Assembly (NCBI GenBank): GCA_000818945.1
Contig: KN805440.1
Coordinates: forward strand, 30,935-94,934
Length of the DNA: 64,000 nt
From: Schizochytrium sp. CCTCC M209059
Lineage: Eukaryota > Sar > Bigyra > Thraustochytrida > Thraustochytriidae
Direction of reading: 5' to 3'
The notes under the pieces: generated by a model
What the model was told of the DNA's origin: nothing
Seen by the model: the letters and a program-made list of their open reading frames with translations, nothing else
Databases searched by the model: none
Program-made: the position numbers and the translations under genes
Shown here: piece by piece, positions 28,523-38,640 of the stretch
How positions within the stretch are numbered: position 1 is the first letter of the stretch
Layout of the letters: each line of letters starts with the position of its first letter

Positions 28523-30484
28523 CTAGCTCCGAACAAAGAGCGTCGCACTCGTTGACGTTAGTGGCAGCGGCTGCGCGGTTCGAGAGTCAACAACAGAGAT
28601 GCAAGAAACAGCATGTAATCCCGCGCGCAAAGGCAGCACCGAAAAAGTTCCCGAGAAAAATGCCTCCGGCGCTAAAACGCCCAGAGTATGTGTTGTGGAA
28701 CCGGTGAATAAGAGGCTTCCCTCCGGTTCATCGTCGACACGGAGTTGGGCATTGACCTCCGTACGGGACGCGTTCGTGACCGAGAAGGAGACCTCTGCTG
28801 GTTCTCCGACCCTTAGAGGCTCCTTTGGCTGCTTGAGTGACAAAACTACGCCATTGGGTCGCACCTCATTCCATACCAGCGGCTGCGACTGCAGCCGACC
28901 CTGCTCCGCAAAGTCTGTCCGCCAACGCGTAAAGACACGCGCTACAGAAGCGCCAGGCATAATTAGCGTTGTTCTCTTGGCTTCTACTTCATATAGAACA
29001 TTATAGGTACCGCCAGGCGGTACGATGCGTGGAGATGACAATGACCTGGTTCTCGAACCTTTCCTGCTCGGCTCTTCTAGGCCCATCATAGGAGACGCCG
29101 CCGTATTCTCCTCATGTAGTTCTACAGGCTGGCAGACGACATTTTCCAGCATTGGGAGCAGTGAGAGATGCGGCACAAAGAGATCGCGGTCTGTCAGATT
29201 CGTCATGGTGATCTGCGCCAGCAACTTTTTGGCGCCAAGTGCACTTTCTTCCTGGCCGGTCAAAACCTTGCTAAAAGCGCAGGTGAACGAGATGGGCTTT
29301 TCGACGGGAAATTTGTAATGTTTCCGGATCGCACGCTTCGATCCCTTGAGGGATTGACTATCAAACTCTACGCTCACGCGCAAAGTGTGCATCCCGATAT
29401 TCACCAGCTCCTTTTCTACAACGAGGGCAATTGTATCGCCAGCACGCGCTACCGCTTTGAACCCGTAGCTGCTTTCCGAAGCAAATCCTTCTTTAGCGTT
29501 TGCGCCAGTACTACTCGCATCGCTAGTTACTTGGGCATTGGTCGTATCACGCCGGTCCAGCAAGACATGGCGAGTTCCATTCGCTTCGAGCTCTGCGCGA
29601 ATCGAGACGTTGTGCACTGCTTCGCACAACCCGTTGTTACACACACTAATGTAACATGCAAATGTTTGGCCAATGTAGATCTTTCCCAGTCCGCTGGGAA
29701 GGAGCAGAGTCCCGGCAGGTCCTTGCGTCCATGCGCGAGCTTCCAAGCCATGCAAACCAAGACCAAGTGGTGCCTCCGTCATGCGAGGCTTGTACAGCCG
29801 CATGACTTTCAGTGCCAGCGACTGCTCCTCTTCGGTTATCGTCTTGCCCGAAGGCGAATGTCCATTTGATACGCGAGCATGTTGGTTCGGATTTCCATCC
29901 TGTGCAATTTGCTGAGTTTGCACGGGTGCTGCCGGGGACTGCTGCGCTGCTTTCCCACCTGGCCGTCCTCCGGCTGGAGGAGGCTGCACTGATGGCGAGA
30001 AGGACCCTCCTGTTCCTGCTTCTGATCCTGCTCCTGATATTGTTGACGGCATAGTAGTAGAAGTTGTAATAGTCGAAGGATGAGGCGCAGGACTGGCATT
30101 GGAGGACATCGATACTCTTGGACCCTGACTCGGCGAGTAGCTTTGCGCGAATCCGCTTCCTCCAGAGAATGAGGACGCCTGCGCACTTGCAGCAGGCGAA
30201 CCTCCACCAATAAAAGGCGTGGCGGGATAGCGGGGTTGTAGTGGTCGCGCCCTTGCCTGTTGCTGTTGTAGCGGCGGTGGTGGCTGCTGCTGCTGCTGTT
30301 GATAGAGAGGCTGCGTTTGCGGCTGGTATAGTTGTTGCTGTTGCTGATTTTGTAGCGGCGGCTGCTGCTGCTGCTGCTGCGGTGATTGCGCTTGATGATA
30401 AGGCTGCAGGCCTTGGGGTGACTGAGCGTACGGCGGCTGCCCCTGCTGTTGCTGGAGACCCTGGTCTCCTCCTGGATACGACAT
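28523..30484 (-). CDS. TRAPPC13: Trafficking protein particle complex subunit 13 (TRAPPC13, DUF974)
   Basis: A 653-residue protein. The first ~190 residues are Gln/Pro/Ser-rich and probably disordered. The conserved part begins with LALKVMRLYKPRM and has the signature of TRAPPC13: PSGLGKIYIGQTFACYISVCN, then VSIRAELE, then VEKELVNIGMHTLRVSV, then FKFP-type segments, and beta-sandwich (Ig-like) strands to the end. TRAPPC13 belongs to metazoan/plant TRAPPIII, a Rab1/Ypt1 GEF for ER-Golgi traffic and autophagy. The family core is about 400 residues, so the extra length is the N-terminal Q-rich extension and a Ser-rich insert. I chose ATG 30484 because the in-frame sequence upstream lacks low-complexity continuity and reads like untranslated leader. 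A start at an upstream frame position remains possible. Confidence 0.85.
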   Translation of the reverse strand: MSYPGGDQGLQQQQGQPPYAQSPQGLQPYHQAQSPQQQQQQPPLQNQQQQQLYQPQTQPLYQQQQQQPPPPLQQQQARARPLQPRYPATPFIGGGSPAASAQASSFSGGSGFAQSYSPSQGPRVSMSSNASPAPHPSTITTSTTMPSTISGAGSEAGTGGSFSPSVQPPPAGGRPGGKAAQQSPAAPVQTQQIAQDGNPNQHARVSNGHSPSGKTITEEEQSLALKVMRLYKPRMTEAPLGLGLHGLEARAWTQGPAGTLLLPSGLGKIYIGQTFACYISVCNNGLCEAVHNVSIRAELEANGTRHVLLDRRDTTNAQVTSDASSTGANAKEGFASESSYGFKAVARAGDTIALVVEKELVNIGMHTLRVSVEFDSQSLKGSKRAIRKHYKFPVEKPISFTCAFSKVLTGQEESALGAKKLLAQITMTNLTDRDLFVPHLSLLPMLENVVCQPVELHEENTAASPMMGLEEPSRKGSRTRSLSSPRIVPPGGTYNVLYEVEAKRTTLIMPGASVARVFTRWRTDFAEQGRLQSQPLVWNEVRPNGVVLSLKQPKEPLRVGEPAEVSFSVTNASRTEVNAQLRVDDEPEGSLLFTGSTTHTLGVLAPEAFFSGTFSVLPLRAGLHAVSCISVVDSRTAQPLPLTSTSATLFVRS

Positions 30485-31155
30485 GCTCGAGCGACCTTTT
30501 CTTATCAGTACTAAACCAGTCAACACAGGTTCGAACGTTGTCAGCACCAAGAAAGCAAAAATGACACAAGTTCGCCGAGAAGCTGGCCACTTGACCGCGA
30601 GCGTCCACACAACACTCGCGCCGTACGGCCGCACCGCGCTGAGGCGGGTCTGCGCTAGCGGTCTCGCCTCGTCCGCGCGAGTAAAAAAGACAGAACATAG
30701 AGAAAAGAAGATAAATCTAATATAGGCCCTACACTGCTTAGTTCCTCAACTAGTCCAATACTAGACGAGCACTGCGCCCCATGAAAAGTGAAAAAGTGTC
30801 CGTTCGCACGGCGACTCCTTCGAGTTCCTTTTCTGCGGCACTAGCCACACGAGCGCGCGACAAGGAGAGGGGCTCTTTGGGCCGCGCAGCAAAGCTACGT
30901 AGACAGCACAGACCTCCAGCCAGAAAGAGAGAGAGAGAGAGAGAGACATCATCATCTCCTTCCGCCTTGGCGGGCGCATTCGTGGGTGGACCAGAAGGGC
31001 TCATGATGCGAAGGCGTTGAGCGCTGCCAAGAACAGTGTGAGAGATTTATTCGCACAGGGGTCTGTCTGCGTGCAAGACACAGGCAAGCAAGCAAGCAAG
31101 CAGACAGGTAAGAAGCTAGCGAGGCCCTTTGGCCCCGATCGGGTGACGAGGCAAG
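30485..31155. promoter_or_regulatory. divergent intergenic region, TRAPPC13 (-) / MORN protein (+)
   Basis: A 671-base region between divergent genes, so both promoters should lie here. It contains a (GA)n run at about 30929-30945 and (AAGC)n at about 31084-31103, followed by a donor-like caggtaag, 50 bases before the MORN start. No further gene seen. Confidence 0.45.
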
Positions 31156-33744
31156 ATGGCGGAGAAAATGGTGGGCAATGCGCCCGAGGCGATCCGTCAG
31201 GCCCGTCTCAAAACCATGCGCGAGAAAATTCACTTTCTCCGCGAGTCAGACGGCTTCGAGGTGTTCATCCCTCGTTTCCGGCTAAAAAAGGAGCACGTCA
31301 ATAAACTCTTTGGCGACGAAGTCGAGCACGTTCACGACCTCGAGGGAAATGTCATTCTTCCTGATGACTACATGTGGCACTGTCTGCCTCCACCGCTCAA
31401 ATATTTTGTCTACCATCGCGAACGTGTTCCACTTCCCCCCGATGACGCCCATGATCCATGGTATATTGGCGAGACCCAGGTCGTGGTCACACGTGCGCCT
31501 GCCGACATTCCAGCTCACGCGCTGGTGGCCTGGATTCGCAAGGGTGTCGAACGCGGCGATGAACGCTATATGCAAGCTAAAAATGCAGTGAATGAGCTCC
31601 ATGAACAACTGAAACGCAACAAGGAGCGCCAGGACAACGTTCCCTTTATGAAAACTAATGCAGAGTCTGAACAAGGTATGGCTGGAGAGCGCCTTTACGT
31701 CACCAAAGAGCTGAAAAAGAAGCGTGCCGAGCTCCAGGATCAACTGAAAAAAGCACAAACCCGTCTCGACCGAGAAAATGCGAGACGCAGGATGCACGAG
31801 GTCACGGTTGAGTGCATCCGTGTCGACGACAAGCGCAAGGTTACTGACTGGATGGCCTATTTTGGAACGCGGAGAGAGGAGAATGCCGCCATCGATATGG
31901 ACCAGTGGCCTTCTGTGCGCGTTTTTCACAAAATGGAAAAGGGTGGCAGTCCCACGGCTTATTGGGACGATGAGCTCGAGGCCACTGATGAAATTCTTCA
32001 GGACCCTGACCTCGAAATCAACATGCGAGGCGTTCAGCTTCGACGCATCAAACACGGTCTCGGGGCATTCACTGATTGGCAGCGCGGGGATGCGTACAAG
32101 GGTCGCTTCGTCGAAGGCAAGCGCCACGGACAGGGGGTTTTGTACGACCGCGTCGGTGTCTATCGTGGCGAGTTCGAGGATGACGTGCGACATGGAAAAG
32201 GCATTCAGGTCTTTGCGAACGGAGACGTGTACGAGGGCCCATTTGAATTTGACAAGATGCATGGCCCTGATGGTGTGCTCAAGTTTGCTGATGGCTCCGT
32301 GTACGAGGGTGATTTTGCCATTGGTACGCCGACCGGTCAGGGAACCTACAGTAGTCATGGGTCTTGCGAAAGGATCGCCGGTGACTTTTCTGAGGGGGTG
32401 CTCCACGGCATTGGACTGCACACCAAGCCAACGGGAGAGCGCTGCGAAGGTGACTTTGTTCTTGGAGACTTGCATGGTCGCGGTTCGTGGCGGTCGCGCA
32501 AGGGCGACACTTGTGATGGCGACTTTGAAAACGGCGAACCACACGGGTACGCTCGATATACCTTTCGCAAGGGCCCCATGTACGACGGCTTCTTTCGGGA
32601 TGGCTTGCGCGATGGCCCGGGCTCTATGGTGTACGGCAATGTGAGCGCAGTTTTTGATCGTTCGACGGGCAAACACGGTTTGCGGCATGACTTCAAGTAC
32701 GAGGGCACGTGGCTGGCAGGCCGCATTCAAGCGCGAAATACCCATGTTACAGTGCATGACAGGTTTCTTCCCACTGAAAAGGAGACGCCGCAACCTGGCT
32801 ACGTGTACGAGCAGCTTGATACACTTGGCTTCACTACCAACTCGAGGTCGTGGACGCGATATCCTTTTTTGCACGCGCTCGTCCTCAAGGAGGACAGCAA
32901 GCGCGAAAAGCGATTTTTGCGTTCGCGAGCGCTTGCGCGCAGAGAGAAAAAGTCTCTTCGCCAGCTCCGGAAACGAAACTTGGCATCTTTCAAGCAGAAG
33001 CGCCGTGACACGATTGCTCTCTTCAAGCGAATCGACCGTGCATTGCAGTCGATTCACAACGAAGCTGAAGAGGCTGCCCAGGCGCGGCGTGAAGCCGCTG
33101 CCAAAGCAGGACCCGGACAAGCATCCGAGCCACAAAAGAATGAGGGTACTGACGATGATGGCCCTGGTGGTGGTGTCATGGGGGGTTCCAAGAAAAAATC
33201 GGATGAAGACAATGCAAATCCGCAGGAATACGACGAGGCTAGTGAGTATGGCGGCAATGGACGTGGAAGTGGCAATGGGGAGCGTTCGACGAGTCGAAAC
33301 AGCAATTCGAACGACCATAGCGAGACCTCGTCTGTAGATCACGAAGACGCTTCCTATGAGTCAGGCTCGTCCGGAGATGATGATGACGATGATGAAGATG
33401 AGGATGATGATGAGGACGACGATGATGAAGAGGACGGCGATGAATGGGGCTATTACGACGATTCCGACTGGTACTCGAACGAGGAAGAAGAAGAAGAAGA
33501 TAATGAGGGTTTGAGAACGCGCGCACAGAATGCTGCGTCATCATTGCCCAAGTCTATGTCCAGCAATCCAGTGTACCATGATCTGCGACTGTCACTCGTA
33601 GACATTTTCGAGGACCCGCCTCCTACCGATTCCAAGGCTGGCATTATCAGTCTTCGGGCCGCACTTGAATATTACGCTCAGCGTGAGCACAAACGCAAAC
33701 TCGAGGATCTCTTGCGCAAGCGCAAGTCGGGCAGTGGCGGATGA
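31156..33744 (+). CDS. MORN-repeat protein with acidic C-terminal region
   Basis: An 862-residue protein. The N-terminal ~300 residues have no family I recognise and contain a basic coiled coil. About eight MORN repeats follow (about residues 305-500), for example YKGRFVEGKRHGQGVLY, YRGEFEDDVRHGKGI, YEGPFEFDKMHGPDGV, YEGDFAIGTPTGQGTY and CDGDFENGEPHGYARY. Several units are degenerate. Next comes a basic coiled coil, a Gly/Asn/Ser-rich linker, a strongly acidic stretch of Asp/Glu (about 735-785) including WGYYDDSDWYSNEEEEEEDNEG, and a short conserved-looking C-terminal helix ending in basic residues. MORN repeats often serve membrane or cytoskeletal scaffolds, including flagellar ones. No catalytic domain is visible, so function is unassigned. 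ATG 31156 is in good context. Single exon. Confidence 0.88.
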   Translation: MAEKMVGNAPEAIRQARLKTMREKIHFLRESDGFEVFIPRFRLKKEHVNKLFGDEVEHVHDLEGNVILPDDYMWHCLPPPLKYFVYHRERVPLPPDDAHDPWYIGETQVVVTRAPADIPAHALVAWIRKGVERGDERYMQAKNAVNELHEQLKRNKERQDNVPFMKTNAESEQGMAGERLYVTKELKKKRAELQDQLKKAQTRLDRENARRRMHEVTVECIRVDDKRKVTDWMAYFGTRREENAAIDMDQWPSVRVFHKMEKGGSPTAYWDDELEATDEILQDPDLEINMRGVQLRRIKHGLGAFTDWQRGDAYKGRFVEGKRHGQGVLYDRVGVYRGEFEDDVRHGKGIQVFANGDVYEGPFEFDKMHGPDGVLKFADGSVYEGDFAIGTPTGQGTYSSHGSCERIAGDFSEGVLHGIGLHTKPTGERCEGDFVLGDLHGRGSWRSRKGDTCDGDFENGEPHGYARYTFRKGPMYDGFFRDGLRDGPGSMVYGNVSAVFDRSTGKHGLRHDFKYEGTWLAGRIQARNTHVTVHDRFLPTEKETPQPGYVYEQLDTLGFTTNSRSWTRYPFLHALVLKEDSKREKRFLRSRALARREKKSLRQLRKRNLASFKQKRRDTIALFKRIDRALQSIHNEAEEAAQARREAAAKAGPGQASEPQKNEGTDDDGPGGGVMGGSKKKSDEDNANPQEYDEASEYGGNGRGSGNGERSTSRNSNSNDHSETSSVDHEDASYESGSSGDDDDDDEDEDDDEDDDDEEDGDEWGYYDDSDWYSNEEEEEEDNEGLRTRAQNAASSLPKSMSSNPVYHDLRLSLVDIFEDPPPTDSKAGIISLRAALEYYAQREHKRKLEDLLRKRKSGSGG

Positions 33745-34330
33745 GATCTACTTCATACTACTGCCACATAACAAATAGAGAAAAGGAAATTTGTCTTCCT
33801 CTCCGGTCTGCCTGCCTGGCCTGCCTGCTTGCAGTGCTTGGCTGCTTTACGACCGCCAGCGACCTGCGCCATGATGCAATGCGATTCGATTCGATGCGAT
33901 GCGATGCGATGCAATGCGATGCGTGCGTCTGACCGATCGATCGGTGATGAACGAGAGCGAACCGGCCGACCTTATCATGAGCTTGCCAAGGCGGCGGCCG
34001 CGACGTGCGCATAAGAGACCACCCATCACCGTCCTCCGTCGTTCGCGCTCCAAGCGAGGTCTACCTTCTTCTACCTGCTGCTAGCTAGCCCGGCCTGCCT
34101 GCCACCTCGAGCTCACAGGCTGAAGTCAAAAAGGTCCCAGCTTCCTTGCGCCGCTGCAGCGAGCTCGCGTGCAGCGAAGTGAGCGACGTGGCGGGCGCTC
34201 CTCCGCCTCCCTCCTCCACCCATCGAGGCTTTTCTGCCGCCGCCGCGAGCCCGGCCCGCGCAGGCAGTCGCGCGGGCGCCGCGGGCTGTCGCGCTCCCGC
34301 CTCTCGCGCGCCTCTCGCGCGCTCGCGGTT

Positions 34331-34355
34331 TCTTTCCTTCTTTCTTTCTTTCCTC

Positions 34356-34394
<39 letters not shown>

Positions 34395-34396
34395 TC
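34331..34396. repeat. (TTTC)n microsatellite
   Basis: About fifteen TTTC units with one interruption (ctcc), roughly 500 bases before the carrier start. Confidence 0.9.
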
Positions 34397-34474
34397 GTCT
34401 TTTCTTCCCGGGAACAACGGGACGTCCAGCCGCACGCAGTTAGGAAACACCAGCAGAGCGGAGCACGGCAGAGC

Positions 34475-34535
34475 GAGGCGAGGCCAGGCAAGGCAAGGCA
34501 GCGCAAGGCCAGGCAAGGCAAGGCAAGGCAAAGCC
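34475..34535 (+). repeat. AGGCA/AAGGC pentanucleotide run
   Basis: Repeats of aggcaaggcaaggc with GCGCAAGGCC interruptions. They precede the carrier gene in the sense orientation. Confidence 0.85.
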
Positions 34536-34881
34536 AAACGCGCAGCGCGTGCGGCGCGGCGGGCGGGGCGTGGGCGGCGTGGCGAGGCGCGCGAGCATGG
34601 CCTGCGAGGGAGGCGTGTGCGCGCTGGCGCGGCAGGGCAGCTGCCGAAGCGGCGGCAGAGACCCGGGATGGCGGCGCGGCCGGCGCGACGTCGACGACGC
34701 CTGCACGGGTGGTGGGCCCGCGAGCGCGCGAGGCGGAGCTGCGAGACCGCACGACGGAGCGGCCGGGCTGGGCCAGGGAGAAGGACGGCGAGGAGGAGGA
34801 GGAGGAGGAGGAGCCGCGGAGACCCTTTCGAGTGCCGCGACCCTCAGAAACATCGTGTGGCGGAGCAACGTGGCGAGCTGC

Positions 34882-36159
34882 ATGTCGAGTCCCGCAGCGG
34901 CACCCGTGGTCCAGCCGCTCGCGGCCAGCCAAACGTGCGCAACAAACGCAAATGCCGGCACCGCCACGGTGCAGCATGTCTCATACCCAATGCACCGCGC
35001 AAACTCGCTAAGTCGTCGACGGTCGCGAGCACCTGCTGGTGCCTCAGACCATGCAGGAATGAGCAGTAGCAGCAGCAGCAGCAACAGCGGCAACCCCCAG
35101 GGGGGGGCAGGAGGCCCTGGCGGCGATCGGGCCAGCACTGACTCGCACTCCTTGGAAATGATCCAGACACATGCCTGGGCAGGCGCTGTCGCAGGAATGG
35201 TGGCAGAGACCTGCATGCACCCTCTTGACACGATTAGTACGCGTCTCAAGGTGCAAGGCGTCGATGTTGCCGAAAAGGGTTACCAGGGTGTCTTTGGCAC
35301 GGCGCGCACCATGATTGTGCAAGAGGGCCCCGGTAGCTTGTTTCGGGGTGTTAGCGCCACCTTACTCGGAGCAATGCCCTCGAGCGCTCTTTACTTTGCC
35401 GTGTACGAAACGTCAAAGCACTACGGCATGCAACACATGTCGTCCATCACGCGACAAGCAAACGGTGGCGAGGATGTCCCTCTTACGGAATGGCAAGAGG
35501 ACCTTGTCCACCTAGGCGCCGGTGTCGCGTCAGAGCTTGGCTCGTCATTCGTTTGGGTCCCCTTCGAAGTCATCAAGTCCCGTCTCCAAATCTCATCGCC
35601 GGGGTACACTGGCACCGTTAGTGGCCTGTGGAAGATCGCGCAGCAAGAAGGCATCTCAGGCCTTTTTGCGGGATACCGGGCCTGTCTATTTCTTGATTGC
35701 ACGGCCTCGGGTCTGCAATTCCTGTTCTACGAGCGTATCCGTCGCGGGCTCAAGAAAAGGCGCGAGGAACGTGCCGAATCGCGGGGCGAGACCGTCGGGG
35801 ACGAGACCGTCTCGTGGCCGCTGTTTGCCGCATTGACTGGATCAGGGGACCTGCGTGAGTCCGTAGAGGAGACCGCAGAGGACCTCGTTGCGGGCGCCTG
35901 TTCGGGTGGTCTGGCCGCCTTTCTGAGCAACCCTCTCGATGTTGTCTCGGTGCGTCTCATGACCCAGCGTGAGGACATTGAGGCTGCTTCGTTGCGACGC
36001 TATCACTACAAGGGCTTTTGGGACTGTCTCGTCTCTGTGGCGCGCCACGAGGGCGTCCGCGGATTGTGGAGCGGTTCGTTAGCACGAACCCTGTCCATCC
36101 TGCCTCTTAGTGCTCTGCAGTTTGCCATCTACGAGAAGATGAAAACCTGTTTTGCTTGA
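34882..36159 (+). CDS. Mitochondrial carrier family (SLC25) protein
   Basis: A 425-residue solute carrier of the inner mitochondrial membrane, with three tandem repeats of about 100 residues. The Px[DE]xx[KR]-type signatures are at HPLDTISTRLK (Pro about 114), VPFEVIKSRLQ (Pro about 227) and NPLDVVSVRLM (Pro about 351). Each is followed by a matrix helix with an EG...GL(F/W)(R/S)G-type block (EGPGSLFRG, EGISGLFAG, EGVRGLWSG). The substrate cannot be read reliably by eye. The first two repeats faintly recall S-adenosylmethionine or amino-acid type carriers. An unusual Ser/Gly-rich N-terminal extension of about 85 residues precedes repeat 1, and a charged insert (RREERAESRGETVGDET) lies between repeats 2 and 3. 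The true start is uncertain: ATGs also lie at 34597, 34990 and 35059. Confidence 0.88.
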   Translation: MSSPAAAPVVQPLAASQTCATNANAGTATVQHVSYPMHRANSLSRRRSRAPAGASDHAGMSSSSSSSNSGNPQGGAGGPGGDRASTDSHSLEMIQTHAWAGAVAGMVAETCMHPLDTISTRLKVQGVDVAEKGYQGVFGTARTMIVQEGPGSLFRGVSATLLGAMPSSALYFAVYETSKHYGMQHMSSITRQANGGEDVPLTEWQEDLVHLGAGVASELGSSFVWVPFEVIKSRLQISSPGYTGTVSGLWKIAQQEGISGLFAGYRACLFLDCTASGLQFLFYERIRRGLKKRREERAESRGETVGDETVSWPLFAALTGSGDLRESVEETAEDLVAGACSGGLAAFLSNPLDVVSVRLMTQREDIEAASLRRYHYKGFWDCLVSVARHEGVRGLWSGSLARTLSILPLSALQFAIYEKMKTCFA

Positions 36160-36767
36160 TGTCAATCGAGCAAATTGACCATGTCACGTGATGAGAGTGA
36201 GCGATTCTGTTTCGCTCTTCTTTTCTCTTTTTCCATTGTATCTCTTATCATGTGTCGTCGCTTATTTGCTGGATAACTACTGTCCAGCATCACTTGTACT
36301 GAAAATGAATCTGCTCTGATTGATTGGTGGGTTGATTGATCGATTTTTTTCGCCGTCGCCCTTCTTCTCTATGTTATCTCTGTACTGCCTCGTCTCGACT
36401 TACCTAGACCTGAGTTAGATCGAGGAAATGCCTCATGCTCAAGCAAATCAATGAAAATTGACCTGCGCGATGGGATGGACGCGCTGCCAGGCACAAGTTT
36501 TGGGGGGCGCTCTCTCTCATTCCCTTACACACACATTCTGTCTTCCTTGCTGCTGATAAAAAGAACAAATATGTTTTGTGTACATTTTTGTGAACATTAT
36601 ACATATACCTGGTCCAGGCATTTCTCCCAGAGACACTGTCGCCGGCCACGCTTTAATATTGGCCAACACAAAGTGAGATGGCGCGCTTCATGCACATCTC
36701 TTTGCAGGACAGACAGAGAGCTAGCTGCCTCGTACACGAAGAGCTCGTCGAGAATTTCGAATAAATT
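36160..36767. other. convergent 3' region, carrier / CRAL-TRIO gene
   Basis: A 608-base AT-richer stretch with T-rich patches and no supported gene. It contains both 3' UTRs. Confidence 0.5.
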
Positions 36768-38640
36768 TTACACGGAGAGCTCGCCGAGACGATCCTGCAC
36801 GAGTTGCTGTGTACGTTTCATGGAATGTGGTGGAAGAGCCGAGGCCACTCTTTCGTGCAACGCAAGGACCTCGCTGCGAAGATGTGCAACGGTGCTTGCA
36901 AGATGCGCACGTTCCTCCTCACGACGGGATGCCTCTTGTTCGAGAAAGTTGCGTGCAAATTTGACAGCACGCGCATGTCCCTCGCAATCTTGACGCGCGC
37001 TCTCAAGCTGCAGCTGAAGGCTCTGCACACGTTCGCGCAGACCAGCTTTGACCATGCGAATGTTAACCGAATCGTGTGAGAGGCGGACGCTTGACGCGGA
37101 CAGAAGCGAACACGACGATAAAGAAGAAGAAGAAGAAGTCGAAGCAAGTCGGCGCCGGATTCGAGCGTCATCAAGGCGCAGCGACAAGTCGCGCAGCTCC
37201 CGTCGTAATCGTGCGCGCTCCTCCAACGCCACGCGCTCGAATTCCTCTTTGTCTGCCAAAACTCTCTCGATCGTACGTAAAAGTTCGTCCTTGAGACCTG
37301 CTCGAGCCGGTTCGCTGCGGTCGTACACCAGGGATGCAATGTGAGGAGGCAGGCACGAACCTGGATCCAAAAAGATATCGTCTTGGTCATTCTTGAGGTC
37401 CTGCGGTCCACCTGGCGCCGCCGGCCCCGAAGCGCTCTTCGCCTCTTCGTCGACGCTTTCGCTTTCGTCGATTCGTGATTTCAATTTGCCTTCTTTTCCT
37501 TCGCCTGGAAGATGAACAGCAACAACAATCTTGTTCGATTTGTTGTTCGGACTCTCATCGTCGTCGTCGTCGTCGTCGTCGTCGTCATCGTCATCGTCGT
37601 TGATTTGCTCTTCCTCTTCGAGATCTACTTGATGAGCTTGAGAGTGATTCGAAGATGCAGGGCATGTTTCTTGCCTAAAGACTTCGAGAGCATGCGACGG
37701 AAGCTCCATCCATTCAAGCTCGTCGCCATCTCCGCCATAATCGGATGGGATCTGCCCTCGCTCGATGAGCGCTGAAAGGCTCGCGTATACTTGGCGTGTG
37801 TTTGCGGGAACGATGGTGATTTTCCGCTCCGTCTGAGGGGAAAGGAATTTGCGTACCACTTTCCAGACGACGGTGAAGAAGATTGGCGCGTTGATAATAA
37901 TCATTTGCCCAAAGAGGCCAGGAAAGTGCTTTTGATCGACCTCAGCCAAGAGACGGATCAAGCCATAAAAGTTCCCATTCGCCTGCGCAAGTCGCGAGCC
38001 TCCCAAGTCCATGACCGCCGTGTAATATGGTGCGCCATCAGACTGTGCTGCACTCGCGCGACGAACCGCCGATTCGCGAAGCCACACCTGGTACAAAATG
38101 AAGGCTTTAGAGGACGTTTGCTCGAGGACTGCGGTCACATATAAGGATTAAAACATGGTGAGTATATCGTCCTTGACCGGCTCCACCAAGAATAAACAAT
38201 GAAAAGAACTAAAATGACTCGCTTGAACAACAGCGTGTCCTCTTTCCTGACGGCAACAACTTACCAGCATCAGCATTCATTCCCCGCGCATTGTAGTAAA
38301 GTACTGGCCGACCCGCGCGATCGGTGCCAAATTCCTTGCACGGGAAACGTTTGAGCACAAGCGCAGGATCGCAGCCTAGGATCTCGCCGGAAGAGAGAGT
38401 CATCAAGTTCTCCATGTGCACTTGTTCACGCCAACGGAGATCGTGCACCAGGACCTCTGCCGCCTCGCTCACGTCACCGTCGCACGCATACAGGAATCTG
38501 CCCAGCAGGTTTTCACGGGGCTCGGACGTAAACCTCTGTACCAGCTGTGCCGTGGCCGTGCGCCCGCCGCGCAACTCGATCTCTCGCTCGAGCGCGGTCA
38601 GACGCGTTCGAGTCCCAGGAGTTTTTGACAAAGTAGTCAT
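36768..38640 (-). CDS. CRAL-TRIO (Sec14-like) lipid-binding protein with coiled-coil tail, two exons
   Basis: Spliced gene on the minus strand: exon 1 is 38640-38265 and exon 2 is 38128-36768. The 136-base intron has donor GTAAGT and acceptor ccgcag and splits one Val codon (phase 1). The joined product is 578 residues. The N-terminal CRAL-TRIO helix bundle reads LLGRFLYACDGDVSEAAEVL then LRWREQV. The lipid-binding domain follows from KRFPCKEFGTDRAGRPVLYY across the splice to YTAVMDLGGS, FPGLFGQMIIINAPIFFTVVW and KITIVP, which is the classic Sec14 hydrophobic-pocket block. After about residue 225 come an Asp run (12 or more consecutive Asp), a disordered region and a C-terminal coiled coil. 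Sec14-type proteins bind and transfer phosphoinositides or other lipids. The ligand is not predictable here. Confidence 0.86.

Larger units (their letters stand above)
33745..34881. other. spacer and putative long leader of the carrier gene
   Basis: About 1.1 kb. It holds GATGC/GCAATGC runs near 33885-33925, (TTTC)n at about 34331-34396, AGGCA/AAGGC pentanucleotides at about 34475-34535 and (GGA)n at 34788-34812. The sequence from 34549 is open in frame with the carrier but encodes Gly/Arg/Ala-rich low complexity. Part of it could be an N-terminal extension (ATG at 34597). Confidence 0.5.

Noticed and set aside
30520..30540. tRNA B-box-like ggttcgaacg
   Set aside because: No acceptor, D or anticodon stem can be folded around it, and it lies in the TRAPPC13 leader region.
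31282..33342. Long minus-strand open frame (about 686 codons) opposite the MORN-repeat gene
   Set aside because: It is an antisense shadow of a GC-rich gene with strong third-position bias. The plus strand shows clear MORN repeats, while the minus frame has no recognisable domain.
36804..38144. Plus-strand frames covering the CRAL-TRIO gene
   Set aside because: They are antisense to a well-supported gene with Sec14-type motifs.
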